A DNA stretch of 64,000 nt from Halarcobacter sp. (GCF_963675975.1 NZ_OY780939.1:1612001-1676000); one strand, 5' to 3'; positions 9,558-19,390 are shown, numbered from the stretch's first letter. Numbers and translations: made by a program. The notes: generated by a model not told the origin, from the sequence alone.

Positions 9558-10454
9558 ATGAAAATAGAAAAACTATATGATAAAGAGATTGAAGATATTT
9601 TAAATTATAAAGATTTTTTAGATATCTTAAAAACTAATCCTAGTGAAGAGTTTTTAAAGGATTTACATGCAAAATATGAATATCGTTCGCAAGAAGAGGC
9701 TTTAAGAACACTTCAGGTAGAACTTATAAAACTTCAAGACCATTTAGAAAAATACAATGAAAAAATGATAATCTTGATTGAGGGTAGAGATGCTTCAGGA
9801 AAAGGTGGAGCAATAAGAAGAATAACAAGATATATGAATGAAAAACACTATAGAGTAGTTGCTTTAGGTAGACCATCTGATGTGGAAAAAAATCAATGGT
9901 ATTTTCAAAGATATATTCAACACTTTCCAAAAGGTGGAGAGATAGTACTTTTTGATAGGTCTTGGTACAATAGATCAATGGTTGAACCTGTTTTTGGTTT
10001 TTGTACAGAAGATCAATATGAAACTTTTATGAAAACTGTTCCAAGATTTGAAGAAGATTTAATAGATCATGGAATTCATTTTTTAAAGATATACTTTTCT
10101 GTATCAAAAGAGGAACAATCAAAAAGATTTGAAGAGAGAGAAGAAAATCCTCTAAAGCATTGGAAGTTAAGTGAAATTGATTTACAAATGCAAGAAAGAT
10201 GGGATGAATTTACTCGTAAAAAATATAGAATGTTAAAAGAAACAAACACTAAAAAATCTCCATGGACTATTATTAGAAGTGATGATAAGTTTATTGCAAG
10301 AGTAAATGCTATTAAAACAATTTTAAATAAAGTTGATTATGAAGGAAGGGATTCTAGAATTGATTTTAAAGTTGATCCTAAAATTGTTATTTCTGCTGAA
10401 AAAGAATTAGAAATTATGGCTCAAACTGCAAAAACTAGAGAAGGAAGTAACTAG
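9558..10454 (+). CDS. ppk2: Polyphosphate kinase 2
   Basis: P-loop kinase that transfers phosphate between polyphosphate and nucleoside di- or monophosphates. 298 residues with one PPK2 domain. Visible are the Walker A IEGRDASGKGGAIRR (about 74-88), the Walker B/lid region FDRSWYNRSMVEPVFGF (about 131-147) and the basic KHWKLSEIDLQMQERWDEF segment. Start ATG follows SD TGGAG. Family members of this length are class I or III; sequence alone does not decide between GDP- and ADP-directed activity. Single gene. Confidence 0.95.
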   Translation: MKIEKLYDKEIEDILNYKDFLDILKTNPSEEFLKDLHAKYEYRSQEEALRTLQVELIKLQDHLEKYNEKMIILIEGRDASGKGGAIRRITRYMNEKHYRVVALGRPSDVEKNQWYFQRYIQHFPKGGEIVLFDRSWYNRSMVEPVFGFCTEDQYETFMKTVPRFEEDLIDHGIHFLKIYFSVSKEEQSKRFEEREENPLKHWKLSEIDLQMQERWDEFTRKKYRMLKETNTKKSPWTIIRSDDKFIARVNAIKTILNKVDYEGRDSRIDFKVDPKIVISAEKELEIMAQTAKTREGSN

Positions 10455-10492
10455 TACATACCTAAACAGTATAAAATAAATTTTTTTATACT

Positions 10493-10498
10493 ATAATG
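10493..10498 (+). promoter_or_regulatory. -10 promoter box of the triple-sensor kinase
   Basis: TATAAT in ACTATAATGC, 24 bases before the ATG at 10523. It sits after the repeat GTATAAAA...TTTTTATAC and before an AGGAAA ribosome site. Confidence 0.6.
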
Positions 10499-10522
10499 CA
10501 TAATTATTTTTAGGAAATAGTT

Positions 10523-13500
10523 ATGCATAAACTTTTATTAATCTTTATTTTATCTACTTTAGTATGGGCAAATAATATATTTACAAAAGAAGAAAATGAT
10601 TGGATTAAAAGTAATCCATCAGTTAAAATCTCTATGTTAAATAATTTTCAACCCTTTTCATATATCTCAAATAATCAACATAAAGGTTTTAGTGTAGATT
10701 TAATAAATCAAATCTCAAAAGTTAGTGGTTTGAAATTTGAAATAAAAACATCTTCATGGTCTAAAGCATTAGATGATTTTAAGAATGGAAAAACTGATAT
10801 TATTTCAGATATATCATATACAGATGAGCGTTCAGAGTATGCGCTTTTTACTGAACCTTATTATGAAATACCCACTTTTGTTTTTGGTTTAAAAAATGAT
10901 AGTACTTATAAAAACAATAAGTCATTAATAGGTAAAAAAGTAGGTGTATCAAGAAGTATATTTTATAAAAATGATTTAATAAATATGGGTTTAGATGTAA
11001 TTGAATTTGATTCAAGTAATGAAAAAGCAAAAGCAATAGTAACAGGAAAAATCGATTATTTCTTAGCATCTTATACTTCGGGAATAAAAGCAATTAATTC
11101 TCAGTCATTAATCACTCTTAAAGCTATTGATGAGTTTAAAAGTATAAAAAAAGAGGATTTAAGATTTGGTGTAAGTAAAGATAAACTTTTTTTAAAATCT
11201 ATATTACAAAAATCTTTAAATTCTTTAGAATCAAATTTTTTATTTACTCTTGCAAATACTTGGGTAGCAAAAATAGAAGAAAATGCTTATAATCAAATAA
11301 ATTTTACACAAGAAGAATTAGATTTCATAAATAAACATCCTAAGATAAAAATTGGTTCAATTGATACTTATATACCTTTTAGTTTTGTTTATAATGAAAA
11401 AAAAGTTGGCTTTACTCAAGAATTGCTAGATATTATTTCAAAAAAATCAGGTTTAACTTTTGAAAAAGTTGGAGGGACTTGGCCTGAAGTTTTTGGAAAA
11501 TTCAAAAATAACCAAATAGATGTAATAAGTGAATTGTCTTATAGAAAAGAAAGAGTATCTTATACTTTATATACAAAGCCCTATTATGAAATACCAATTA
11601 GTGTTTTTGCAAATAGTGATTTTGGTTCTTATACTGGATTAAAATCCCTTGAAAATAAAAAAGTTGGTATAGTAAAAAACTCTTATTTAATTGATGTTTT
11701 AAATCAAGATAAAGATATAAAAATAGTAGAATTCGATACAAATAATGATAAGTTTTATGCCTTAAGAGATAAAAAAGTTGATGCAGTAATTAGTGGTGCT
11801 ATTAGTATTCATAGATTAGAAAGATTACTTATAAAAGGTATAAAACCAATAGGCCTTTTTGTACATGATGAAGCAAAAAATGAAGATTTAAGATTTGGTA
11901 TAAGAAAAGAAAAACCTATTTTAGCCTCTATTATGAGAAAAACTTTAGATTCAATACCTTTTTCTACAATAACTCAATTAAAACAAAAATGGATTTTGGA
12001 CAATTATCATGATAATTTAGATGATGACAAAAAAATTGTTTTTAATGAAAAAGAAAAAGAATTTATTAAAAATAATCCTGAATTAACTTATAGTGAAATA
12101 AATTGGAAACCTTTATCTATAATTGAAAATAATACTATGAATGGGATTATGGGAGAGTATTTAAATATTATTTCACAAAGAACTGGAATAAAGTTTAAAT
12201 ATATCCCTTCTAATAATTGGTTAGAAGTTTTAGATAAATTCAAAGAAAAAAAGATTGATATTGTACCAGGTATTGGGAGTAGTCCACAAGAAACAAAATT
12301 AGGATTTACAAGTCATACATATAGCAGTTATCCTATGGTAGTTGTAACTACAGAAAAATTTAATTATATTCAAAATCTAAATGAATTATCTGGTAAAACA
12401 GTTGCTGTTCCAAAAGGGTATACTAGTTATAACTTTTTAATAGAAAATTATCCTAAATTAAATATTCGAACTACATCTGATATAAAAGAAGCATTAATTA
12501 TGGTAGAAAGTGGTGAAGCAGATGCTTTTATAGGTCATATTGCCACATCTTTGTACAATATGAGTGAACTACATTTAAGAAATTTAAAAATCAGTGGTAT
12601 TACAAATTTTACTTTTCAACATAAATATTTAATACAAAAAGATTCTCCTGTTTTAATCTCTATTATCAACAAAGTTTTAGATTCGATTACAGAGATTGAA
12701 AAAAAAGAGATTCACTCAAAATGGATTCAACCTTTAGTTGTAAAAGAAACAGTAGATTATTCACTTATTTATAAATTATTAATTGCTTTTTTAATTGTCC
12801 TAGGGATAATTTTATATTTTTTAAATAAACTTAAAAAACAGAAAAAAGAGTTTGAAACTATTTTTAAAATATCAAAAGATGGGATAGCAATTACCGATTT
12901 AAAAACAAATTTTTTAGAGTGTAATGAAGCTTATCTAAAAATGTTGGGATACACAAAAAACGAGCTAATAAATAAATCATCTATCAGTTTAACAGCACCT
13001 GAATATATAGAAAAAACTGAAAATGCTTTAGATATAGCTATAAAAGAGGGATATATTAAAAACTTTGAAAAAGTAACTATAGGCAAAAATGGAAGAAGAG
13101 TAAGGGTAAATATTACAATATCTGTTTTACCTGATAAAAAAAGATTATTATTTATTACAAAAGATGTTACTTCTCTTAAGCTTTTTGAAAATAATTTAAA
13201 ACTTGCTTCAATGGGAGAAATGATTGGCAATATTGCTCATCAATGGAGACAACCTTTAAGTGTTATTACAACAAGTGCAAGTGGTTTAAGACTTAAGAGT
13301 GAATATGGGGAAAATATAAAAGATGAAGAGATTCAAGAGTTTTCAGAAAAAATTATTGAACAAGCAAGATATTTATCAGAAACAATAGATGATTTTAAAA
13401 ATTTTATTAAAGGTACTACCGAGTTTAGAATAATAGATATTAAAGATATAATTCAATCTTCATTAAGCCTAACTTTTGCTGCAACAAATGATAACTATAT

Positions 13501-13915
13501 TAAAGTTATTAAGAAAACTGATGAATCAATAAAAATAGATGGTAATAGAAATGAACTAGAACAAGTATTAATTAATATAATAAATAATTCAAAAGACGCG
13601 CTGGTTGAAAATGTAAAAGATACAGAAAGATATATTTTTATTGAAACAAAGAAAATAAATAATAAAACACTAGAACTAAAAGTTTATGATAATGGTGGTG
13701 GAATCTTAGAAAAAAATCTAGATAGAATATTTGAACCATATTTCACTACAAAACATAAATCAATTGGTACTGGTTTAGGTTTATCAATAGTTGATAAAAT
13801 TATTAGAGAAAGACATAAACAGATGATTACTGTATATAACGAAGAGTTTAAATATGAAGGAAAATCTTATAAAGGTGCCTGTTTTAGTATTATATTTAAG
13901 TCAGATGTTATTTAG
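10523..13915 (+). CDS. Hybrid-sensor histidine kinase with three tandem periplasmic SBP_bac_3 domains
   Basis: Membrane sensor kinase of 1130 residues. Signal peptide 1-17 (ends WANN). Three tandem solute-binding type 3 domains follow (about 20-255, 262-495, 512-742), each opening with the same pattern: F-x-E-E-x-(D/E)-x-I-x2-(N/H)P, later a G-(F/I)-x-x-(D/E)-L/Y-L turn. One transmembrane helix (about 750-770), a PAS domain (about 775-882), a HisKA helix with H906 in NIAHQWRQPL, and an ATPase domain with N box NIINNSKDAL (about 1017), DNGGG and GTGLGLSI. No receiver domain and no adjacent response regulator, so its partner is elsewhere. Ligands unknown; such domains often bind amino acids. 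Confidence 0.93.
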   Translation: MHKLLLIFILSTLVWANNIFTKEENDWIKSNPSVKISMLNNFQPFSYISNNQHKGFSVDLINQISKVSGLKFEIKTSSWSKALDDFKNGKTDIISDISYTDERSEYALFTEPYYEIPTFVFGLKNDSTYKNNKSLIGKKVGVSRSIFYKNDLINMGLDVIEFDSSNEKAKAIVTGKIDYFLASYTSGIKAINSQSLITLKAIDEFKSIKKEDLRFGVSKDKLFLKSILQKSLNSLESNFLFTLANTWVAKIEENAYNQINFTQEELDFINKHPKIKIGSIDTYIPFSFVYNEKKVGFTQELLDIISKKSGLTFEKVGGTWPEVFGKFKNNQIDVISELSYRKERVSYTLYTKPYYEIPISVFANSDFGSYTGLKSLENKKVGIVKNSYLIDVLNQDKDIKIVEFDTNNDKFYALRDKKVDAVISGAISIHRLERLLIKGIKPIGLFVHDEAKNEDLRFGIRKEKPILASIMRKTLDSIPFSTITQLKQKWILDNYHDNLDDDKKIVFNEKEKEFIKNNPELTYSEINWKPLSIIENNTMNGIMGEYLNIISQRTGIKFKYIPSNNWLEVLDKFKEKKIDIVPGIGSSPQETKLGFTSHTYSSYPMVVVTTEKFNYIQNLNELSGKTVAVPKGYTSYNFLIENYPKLNIRTTSDIKEALIMVESGEADAFIGHIATSLYNMSELHLRNLKISGITNFTFQHKYLIQKDSPVLISIINKVLDSITEIEKKEIHSKWIQPLVVKETVDYSLIYKLLIAFLIVLGIILYFLNKLKKQKKEFETIFKISKDGIAITDLKTNFLECNEAYLKMLGYTKNELINKSSISLTAPEYIEKTENALDIAIKEGYIKNFEKVTIGKNGRRVRVNITISVLPDKKRLLFITKDVTSLKLFENNLKLASMGEMIGNIAHQWRQPLSVITTSASGLRLKSEYGENIKDEEIQEFSEKIIEQARYLSETIDDFKNFIKGTTEFRIIDIKDIIQSSLSLTFAATNDNYIKVIKKTDESIKIDGNRNELEQVLINIINNSKDALVENVKDTERYIFIETKKINNKTLELKVYDNGGGILEKNLDRIFEPYFTTKHKSIGTGLGLSIVDKIIRERHKQMITVYNEEFKYEGKSYKGACFSIIFKSDVI

Positions 13916-13969
13916 CTTTATAAAATATTTCAATTTGTAATATAAAACAACACATAATAAAATCTTGGA

Positions 13970-13975
13970 TATAAT
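13970..13975 (+). promoter_or_regulatory. -10 box abutting the uvrB start codon
   Basis: TATAAT followed by CCCAAA and then the uvrB ATG at 13982. The expected start of transcription coincides with the A of ATG, and no SD is present, so uvrB may have a leaderless mRNA. Confidence 0.6.
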
Positions 13976-13981
13976 CCCAAA

Positions 13982-15955
13982 ATGAGTAAATTTAAAGTAA
14001 ACAGTGAATATCAACCATCAGGTGATCAGCCAAATGCAATAAAGCAGATTAGTGATTCTATTATAAAAGGGAATCAATATACAACACTAGAGGGGGTTAC
14101 TGGTTCAGGTAAAACCTACACAATGGCAAAAGTGATAGAAAAAACACAAATGCCAACTCTTATTATGACACATAATAAAACCCTTGCAGCTCAACTTTAT
14201 AGTGAATTCAAGCAATTTTTTCCAAACAATCATGTTGAGTATTTTATTTCATACTATGATTACTATCAACCTGAAGCATATATACCTAGAACAGATCTTT
14301 TTATAGAAAAAGATTCTTCTATTAATGCAGAACTTGAAAGATTAAGACTTAGTGCAACTGCTTCATTACTTAGTTTTGATGATGTAATTGTAATTGCTTC
14401 TGTTTCTGCAAACTATGGTTTAGGGAATCCAGAAGAATACAAAGCAATGGTTCAAAGAATAGAAGTTGGTTTTGAGTATTCTCAAAAACAGTTTCTATTA
14501 AAACTTGTAGAGATGGGTTACAAAAGAAACGATAGCTTTTTTGATAGAGCAGACTTTAGAGTAAATGGGGATGTTATAGATATTTTTCCTGCTTATTATG
14601 AAGATGAATATATCCGTGTTGAGTTTTTTGGTGATGAGGTTGAATCTATTACTAAACATGAATACTTAACAAATGAAAAAACTAAAGAGTTAGATGAAGC
14701 AATAATCTATTCTGTTAATCCTTTTGTTGTTACAAGTGAAAACTTAGGACGAGCAGTTAAAGAGATAGAAGAAGAGCTTGATGATAGACTAGAATACTTC
14801 CAACAAGAAGACAAGTTGGTTGAGTATCAAAGACTAAAACAAAGAGTTGAGTTTGATTTAGAGATGATTGAGGGAACTGGTATGTGTAAGGGTATTGAAA
14901 ATTATGCTAGACACTTAACTGGTTTAAAACCTGGACAAACTCCTTATTCTCTTATAAACTATTTTGACCAAATAGGAAAAGATTTTCTTCTAATAGTAGA
15001 TGAATCACATGTTTCTTTACCACAATTTAGAGGGATGTATGCAGCCGATAGAAGTAGAAAAGAGGTTTTGGTTGATTATGGATTTAGACTTCCAAGTGCA
15101 CTTGACAATAGACCTTTAAAGTTTGATGAATTTATAAAAAAAGCACCAAGATATCTTTTTGTGAGTGCAACTCCTGCTGATTTAGAGTTAGAAAAAAGTG
15201 ATGTTGTAGCTAAACAGATTATTAGACCAACAGGACTTCTTGATCCATTGATTGATATTATAGATAGTGAATATCAAGTTGAAAAACTTCATGATGAGAT
15301 TAAAAAAGTTATTGAAAAAAATGAAAGAGTTTTAGTAACAGTTTTAACAAAAAAGATGGCAGAAGAGTTAACTTCTTATTATTCTGATTTAGGAATAAAA
15401 GTAAAATATATGCATAGTGATATTGATGCTATTGAGAGAAACCAAATCATTAGAGAGCTTAGACTTGGTGAGTTTGATGTATTGGTTGGAATTAACCTTT
15501 TAAGAGAAGGGTTGGATATCCCTGAAACTTCCCTTGTAGCTATTTTAGATGCAGATAAAGAAGGTTTCTTAAGAAGTAGAACTTCACTAGTTCAAACAAT
15601 GGGAAGAGCAGCAAGAAATGAAAATGGTAGAGTAATCTTATTTGCTAAAAGAATTACCGATTCTATGCAATATGCGATTGATTTAACTAAAAAAAGAAGA
15701 GAGATTCAAGAAGCATATAATAAAGAGCATGGAATAACTCCAAAAACTACAAAAAGAGCTTTAGATGAAAATCTAAAAATGGAAGAGTATGATGATACTG
15801 CTTGGAAAAGAGAAAAGATGAATAAAATTCCAGCAGCAGAAAGAAAGAAAATTTTAGTTGAATTAAATAAACAGATGACAAAAGCTGCAAAAGATTTAAA
15901 TTTTGAAGAAGCAATTAGATTAAGAGATCAAATAGAAAAAATAAAAAAATCATAG
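13982..15955 (+). CDS. uvrB: Excinuclease ABC subunit B
   Basis: DNA damage-verifying helicase of nucleotide excision repair. 657 residues, the usual length. Walker [14 protein letters not shown] (about 39-51), the beta-hairpin region [14 protein letters not shown] (about 88-101), DESHVS helicase box, [14 protein letters not shown] helicase VI, and a C-terminal UVR motif (about 620-655) for UvrC contact. It heads uvrB-pfpI-nth with gaps of 10 and 12 bases, a possible DNA-maintenance unit. No SD; see the -10 box directly upstream. Confidence 0.98.
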   Translation: MSKFKVNSEYQPSGDQPNAIKQISDSIIKGNQYTTLEGVTGSGKTYTMAKVIEKTQMPTLIMTHNKTLAAQLYSEFKQFFPNNHVEYFISYYDYYQPEAYIPRTDLFIEKDSSINAELERLRLSATASLLSFDDVIVIASVSANYGLGNPEEYKAMVQRIEVGFEYSQKQFLLKLVEMGYKRNDSFFDRADFRVNGDVIDIFPAYYEDEYIRVEFFGDEVESITKHEYLTNEKTKELDEAIIYSVNPFVVTSENLGRAVKEIEEELDDRLEYFQQEDKLVEYQRLKQRVEFDLEMIEGTGMCKGIENYARHLTGLKPGQTPYSLINYFDQIGKDFLLIVDESHVSLPQFRGMYAADRSRKEVLVDYGFRLPSALDNRPLKFDEFIKKAPRYLFVSATPADLELEKSDVVAKQIIRPTGLLDPLIDIIDSEYQVEKLHDEIKKVIEKNERVLVTVLTKKMAEELTSYYSDLGIKVKYMHSDIDAIERNQIIRELRLGEFDVLVGINLLREGLDIPETSLVAILDADKEGFLRSRTSLVQTMGRAARNENGRVILFAKRITDSMQYAIDLTKKRREIQEAYNKEHGITPKTTKRALDENLKMEEYDDTAWKREKMNKIPAAERKKILVELNKQMTKAAKDLNFEEAIRLRDQIEKIKKS

Positions 15956-15965
15956 AAGGTATTTA

Positions 15966-16550
15966 ATGAATATAGGAATTTATATATATGATGACGCAGA
16001 AGTTTTAGACTTTTCTGGGCCATATGAAGTTTTTTCTGTAGCAAATAGATTTTTAGATGAAGAGAAAAAGCATAAGCTATTTTTTATAAATGAAGAGGGA
16101 AAAACTATAACAGCAAGAGGTAGTTTTAAGGTCTTAAGTGATTATACAATTTCAAACAGTCCAAATATTGATGTTTTAATTGTAGTTGGTGGAATACATA
16201 CAGCTCAATTAGAAAAAGAAAATGTAATAAAGTGGATAAAAGAGGTTTCTAAAAAAGCGCAAATCACTGCTTCAGTTTGTACAGGGGCTTTTTTACTGGC
16301 AAAAGCAGGTGTGATAAAAGAGCATACAGTAACAACTCACTGGGAAGATATTCCTGACTTACAAAAAGATTTTCCACTTTTAAATGTAGTTAATGATGTT
16401 AGATGGGTGGATGAGGGAGATATTATAACTTCAGCTGGAATCTCAGCAGGTATTGATATGAGTTTATATCTTATATCTAAAATTTACAATGAAGAATTAG
16501 CTTTCAAAGTAGCTAAGCAAATGCAGTTTGACTGGACTAAAAACGATTAA
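15966..16550 (+). CDS. DJ-1/PfpI family protein
   Basis: Member of the class I glutamine amidotransferase-like DJ-1/PfpI superfamily. 194 residues; nucleophile C105 sits in ASVCTGAFLLAKAG, and THWED follows 20 residues later, a pairing typical of the isonitrile hydratase-like and AraC-fused subgroup rather than PfpI proteases. It lacks a C-terminal AraC DNA-binding domain, so it is a stand-alone enzyme or stress protein. Between uvrB and nth in tight order; SD AAGGTATTTA. Substrate is not predictable from sequence. Confidence 0.85.
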   Translation: MNIGIYIYDDAEVLDFSGPYEVFSVANRFLDEEKKHKLFFINEEGKTITARGSFKVLSDYTISNSPNIDVLIVVGGIHTAQLEKENVIKWIKEVSKKAQITASVCTGAFLLAKAGVIKEHTVTTHWEDIPDLQKDFPLLNVVNDVRWVDEGDIITSAGISAGIDMSLYLISKIYNEELAFKVAKQMQFDWTKND

Positions 16551-16562
16551 AAGGAAAATAGG

Positions 16563-17216
16563 TTGCCAAGGTTAAAAAAAGCTACAAAAGAAGATATACA
16601 AATCATAAAAGAAGCATTTCAAGAGAAGTTTTCGGATGCAGTAACAGAGTTAAATTATAAAAATGATTATGAGTTATTAATTGCTATTATCCTTTCTGCT
16701 CAATGTACAGATAAAAGAGTAAATATAATCACACCAGCACTTTTTGAAAAATATCCAAGTGTATTTGATTTAGCGGAAGCTAATTTAGAAGAGGTAAAAG
16801 ATTTACTAAAAAGCTGTTCTTTTTTTAATAATAAATCTAAAAATATTATAAAAATGGCACAAAGTGTAATTGCAAATTATGGTGGAGATATTCCACATAA
16901 TCAAAAAGAGTTAATCAAATTAGCTGGAGTTGGAAATAAAACTGCAAATGTGTTTATGATAGAGTTTGAGGGTGCAAACCTAATGGCAGTTGATACACAT
17001 GTTTTTAGAGTTTCTCATAGACTTGGTTTATCTTATGAAAAAACAGTTGAAAAAACTGAAGCTGATTTAGTAAAAAAATTAAAAGATGATTTACATATTT
17101 TTCATCAAGCGATGGTATTATTTGGAAGATATACCTGTAAAGCAGTAAGTCCTGATTGTGATAATTGTCTTTTCCCCCATGTTTGTAAAACAAAAAAATC
17201 ATTTAAACCTCAATAA
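16563..17216 (+). CDS. nth: Endonuclease III
   Basis: Bifunctional DNA glycosylase/AP lyase of base excision repair acting on oxidised pyrimidines. 217 residues with helix-hairpin-helix LAGVGNKTANV carrying catalytic lysine K126, catalytic aspartate D144 in VDTHVFR (the 18-residue spacing matches E. coli K120/D138), and a C-terminal [4Fe-4S] loop C-x6-C-x2-C-x5-C. The start is TTG, preceded by AAAAGGAAAATAGG; no in-frame ATG exists before the conserved region. Third gene of the uvrB unit. Confidence 0.96.
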   Translation: MPRLKKATKEDIQIIKEAFQEKFSDAVTELNYKNDYELLIAIILSAQCTDKRVNIITPALFEKYPSVFDLAEANLEEVKDLLKSCSFFNNKSKNIIKMAQSVIANYGGDIPHNQKELIKLAGVGNKTANVFMIEFEGANLMAVDTHVFRVSHRLGLSYEKTVEKTEADLVKKLKDDLHIFHQAMVLFGRYTCKAVSPDCDNCLFPHVCKTKKSFKPQ

Positions 17217-17292
17217 ATAAAAAATAAAAAAAATTATGAAATATCCTTTTTTTATGTTATTATGTAAATAATAGATTTAAAAGGAGGGTGTT

Positions 17293-17574
17293 ATGAGAGA
17301 AAGAATCAAAGTAAAAACTATCACTTTAGCTCAATATTTTAGGGAAGATAAAATAAACATTTCTCATATTGAGAAACCATATGGTGAGTTTAGTGACCCG
17401 GTTGTAAGAATCGATAGATTTGAAAATGGTAAAACTACAGGCTTAGTTGAAATCCCTTATGAAAATCTTGAAGAAGTTATTGAAGCATTACATAAAGCAG
17501 AAGATATGTGTGATTCAATACCTCATAATGATGTTCATGGTGAATTAAAATCTAATGTGGGTGGTGGAGCTTAG
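17293..17574 (+). CDS. Conserved-looking small protein of unknown function (93 aa)
   Basis: Not firmly recognised. 93 residues: an N-terminal beta-rich half (about 5-58; with VRIDRFENGKTTGLVEIPYEN) and a helix (about 59-75), followed by a flexible tail with a GGG end. The strand-strand-helix arrangement is vaguely like small PC4/PUR-type nucleic-acid binders, but this is a weak impression. The gene is real: it has a very strong SD (AAAGGAGGG) and a downstream hairpin that includes its stop. Two cysteine-free halves, one Cys near residue 76. Stands alone between nth and a convergent cluster. Confidence 0.75.
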   Translation: MRERIKVKTITLAQYFREDKINISHIEKPYGEFSDPVVRIDRFENGKTTGLVEIPYENLEEVIEALHKAEDMCDSIPHNDVHGELKSNVGGGA

Positions 17575-17600
17575 ATAGATGTCTTTAAGGCATCTATCTA
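17572..17600. terminator. Hairpin between the convergent 93-aa and acyl-CoA dehydrogenase-like genes
   Basis: TAGATAGATG (17572-17581, includes the TAG stop of the 93-aa gene) pairs with CATCTATCTA (17591-17600); inner TC/GG pairs close a TTTAA loop. Lies five bases before the end of the leftward gene. Confidence 0.7.
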
Positions 17601-17604
17601 TAAG

Positions 17605-18588
17605 TTAGTTATTTAATAAATATTCTTCAACAAATAGTTTTTTTATTTTTTGATTAAGACCATTTGCATTGAACATTATTAGTTCTCTGTAATATCTTTG
17701 TAAAGTTTTCTCTTTTAAAATTGATTTTCCCCCATCAATAATCATAGAAAGAGTAATGATGTTTTGAAGAAGATTAAAGAGTTTTATTCTTATCTTATCT
17801 AACTCTTCTCCATCATTAGAGTTTAAAAGATCTTTTTTGATTTTTTTTAGTTTCTTTTTTGAAATATTTTTAAATTTCTCATCATTTATATAGTCTAATG
17901 CCCCTAAGCCCAAACCATATAAAGCATAATGAACAGTTTTAGATAAAGATTTATTTTTAGTATAATTTCCAATTGGATTAGTAGAAACTATATCTTCATC
18001 TTTTACAAAAAAGTTTTCAAGTCTTATATTTACTGTATTTAAAGCTTGACCAACAAAAGTTTCTGGGGTGTCAACTATAGTAAAACCTTTGATTTCTTTA
18101 AATTCAGTTAGAACTTCCATCTCAGAATCTTTATGATGAAAGCCTATTAAAAGATGATCAAAAATTTTATAGCCACTTGCCCAAGTTAGTACACCATTTA
18201 ATTTATAGCCACCTTTGCATTTTTTAGCTGTAACAAAACTTCCTTTCATCCTTAAATGGTTTATTGCAATTCCACATTTTTTATCGAAATAATACTCTCT
18301 TTTAGGGAAATTATTTTTAGACATAATTGCATTTGCAGCTAAGATTTGTATTGCTAAAAAAGTTAATGAAGCTGAATGTTTAGTAAGTTTACTAAACAGT
18401 TTTAGTTTTAGTTTATCTTGTAGTTCTTTATCATAATTATAAAGTTTAAAACAGTTGTTATTATAAGCTATGTCAAAACATTTTTTTAAGTTTTTTACAC
18501 TTTCATCAACTTTTTCTAAAGGTTGATTTTGTAACTCTTTAGAAACTAAATTTAAATTTTTTATATATTTTTTATAAGTATCAGGCAT
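17605..18588 (-). CDS. Acyl-CoA dehydrogenase-like flavoprotein
   Basis: 327 residues. The middle has the flavin-binding beta-domain pattern of the acyl-CoA dehydrogenase fold: CGIAINHLRMKGSFVTAKKCKGGYKLNGVLTWASG (given here in outline, about 105-140) followed by the DHLLIGF strand, a GFTIVDTPETFVGQALNT turn, and FFVKDEDIV, equivalent to the F-x-V-P-x-x-x-V motif. The N- and C-terminal parts are helical. It is shorter than typical members (about 380) and no catalytic Glu can be assigned; it may be a DszC/hydroxylase-type relative. It ends a leftward cluster with two small unknown genes. Function in this organism unknown. Confidence 0.7.
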   Translation of the reverse strand: MPDTYKKYIKNLNLVSKELQNQPLEKVDESVKNLKKCFDIAYNNNCFKLYNYDKELQDKLKLKLFSKLTKHSASLTFLAIQILAANAIMSKNNFPKREYYFDKKCGIAINHLRMKGSFVTAKKCKGGYKLNGVLTWASGYKIFDHLLIGFHHKDSEMEVLTEFKEIKGFTIVDTPETFVGQALNTVNIRLENFFVKDEDIVSTNPIGNYTKNKSLSKTVHYALYGLGLGALDYINDEKFKNISKKKLKKIKKDLLNSNDGEELDKIRIKLFNLLQNIITLSMIIDGGKSILKEKTLQRYYRELIMFNANGLNQKIKKLFVEEYLLNN

Positions 18589-18589
18589 T

Positions 18590-19000
18590 TTAATTTTTTT
18601 GACACTCCTCTTTTATATCATTGAAATTTTCAAATATATATTCATCTTGAATCTTTTTAACTTTTACATTATCCATTTTACAAAAATATTCTTCTTTATC
18701 TTTGTAAATAATATAATCAAAGTTATAAACAAAATTTGTTTTTGATGTTACTGTTTTATTATTAACTCTTTCATATGTGAATTTTGAAATTTTAATATTT
18801 TTTTCATTTTCATATTTTTGTTTAAATAATAATGGCACTTTTTCTTGTTGGTTTCTTGATATAAGTACAAAAACTAAACTTGATACTACAATTACTGCAA
18901 CAAGTATCATGATCTCTTTCGTACCAAATTTATTATTTATTTTATAAATAGCAAAAGCTAAAACTGCTAGAAGTACTATTATTAAAACTATTACTTGCAT
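18590..19000 (-). CDS. Small membrane protein of unknown function (136 aa)
   Basis: Not recognised. Two N-terminal membrane helices (about 1-20 and 30-48), separated by the short KINNKFGTKE loop, followed by a soluble lysine/asparagine-rich domain with two cysteines (one near 107 in YFCKMD, one at the C-terminus in EECQKN). Its ATG overlaps the TAA of the upstream 85-aa gene by one base, and it ends one base before the acyl-CoA dehydrogenase-like gene begins, so the three are probably co-translated. Confidence 0.7.
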   Translation of the reverse strand: MQVIVLIIVLLAVLAFAIYKINNKFGTKEIMILVAVIVVSSLVFVLISRNQQEKVPLLFKQKYENEKNIKISKFTYERVNNKTVTSKTNFVYNFDYIIYKDKEEYFCKMDNVKVKKIQDEYIFENFNDIKEECQKN

Positions 19001-19257
19001 TATGAACCTTTTAATCTTTTTTTGAATTCGTTTGGTGATAAATATTTACTTGTTGATGTAGATTTTGGTAAAAATTCATCTTCTAAAACTTTTTTTTGAA
19101 CTTTTTGTTTATATTTCTCTTTTGATAAGTATCTATCTTTTTCATTATTTTTACTTTCAACATTTATATTTTTTATTAGTCCTGATTTTAGATTTTTTAA
19201 AATAGTCATTACTGTTGTAAGATTTTTGTCATCAACATCTATATTTATTTTTGCCAT
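19000..19257 (-). CDS. Small basic protein of unknown function (85 aa)
   Basis: Not recognised. An N-terminal KINIDVDDKNLTTVMTILKNL strand-helix is followed by a long lysine-rich, probably unstructured region ending in a repeat-like pair: (Y)LSKEKYKQK and YLSPNEFKKR. First gene of the leftward trio; an upstream AAGGAAT supports the ATG. Net positive charge and lack of hydrophobic segments suggest a cytoplasmic protein, perhaps binding the membrane or nucleic acid. Confidence 0.65.
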   Translation of the reverse strand: MAKINIDVDDKNLTTVMTILKNLKSGLIKNINVESKNNEKDRYLSKEKYKQKVQKKVLEDEFLPKSTSTSKYLSPNEFKKRLKGS

Positions 19258-19390
19258 TAAATTCCTTTTTTGTAGTATATCATAAAAAGCAAAAAGTATT
19301 TTTACAAGCTTTTTCTTAAGCTTAGCTAAAAATTAACACTTAATTAACTTGTTATAAATAAAATATAAAAAATTATTTATAAGGATGAAG

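Noticed and set aside
12931-13230. Minus-strand 99-codon frame inside the triple-sensor kinase
   Set aside because: Opposes the PAS/HisKA coding region; no start signals or recognisable motif.
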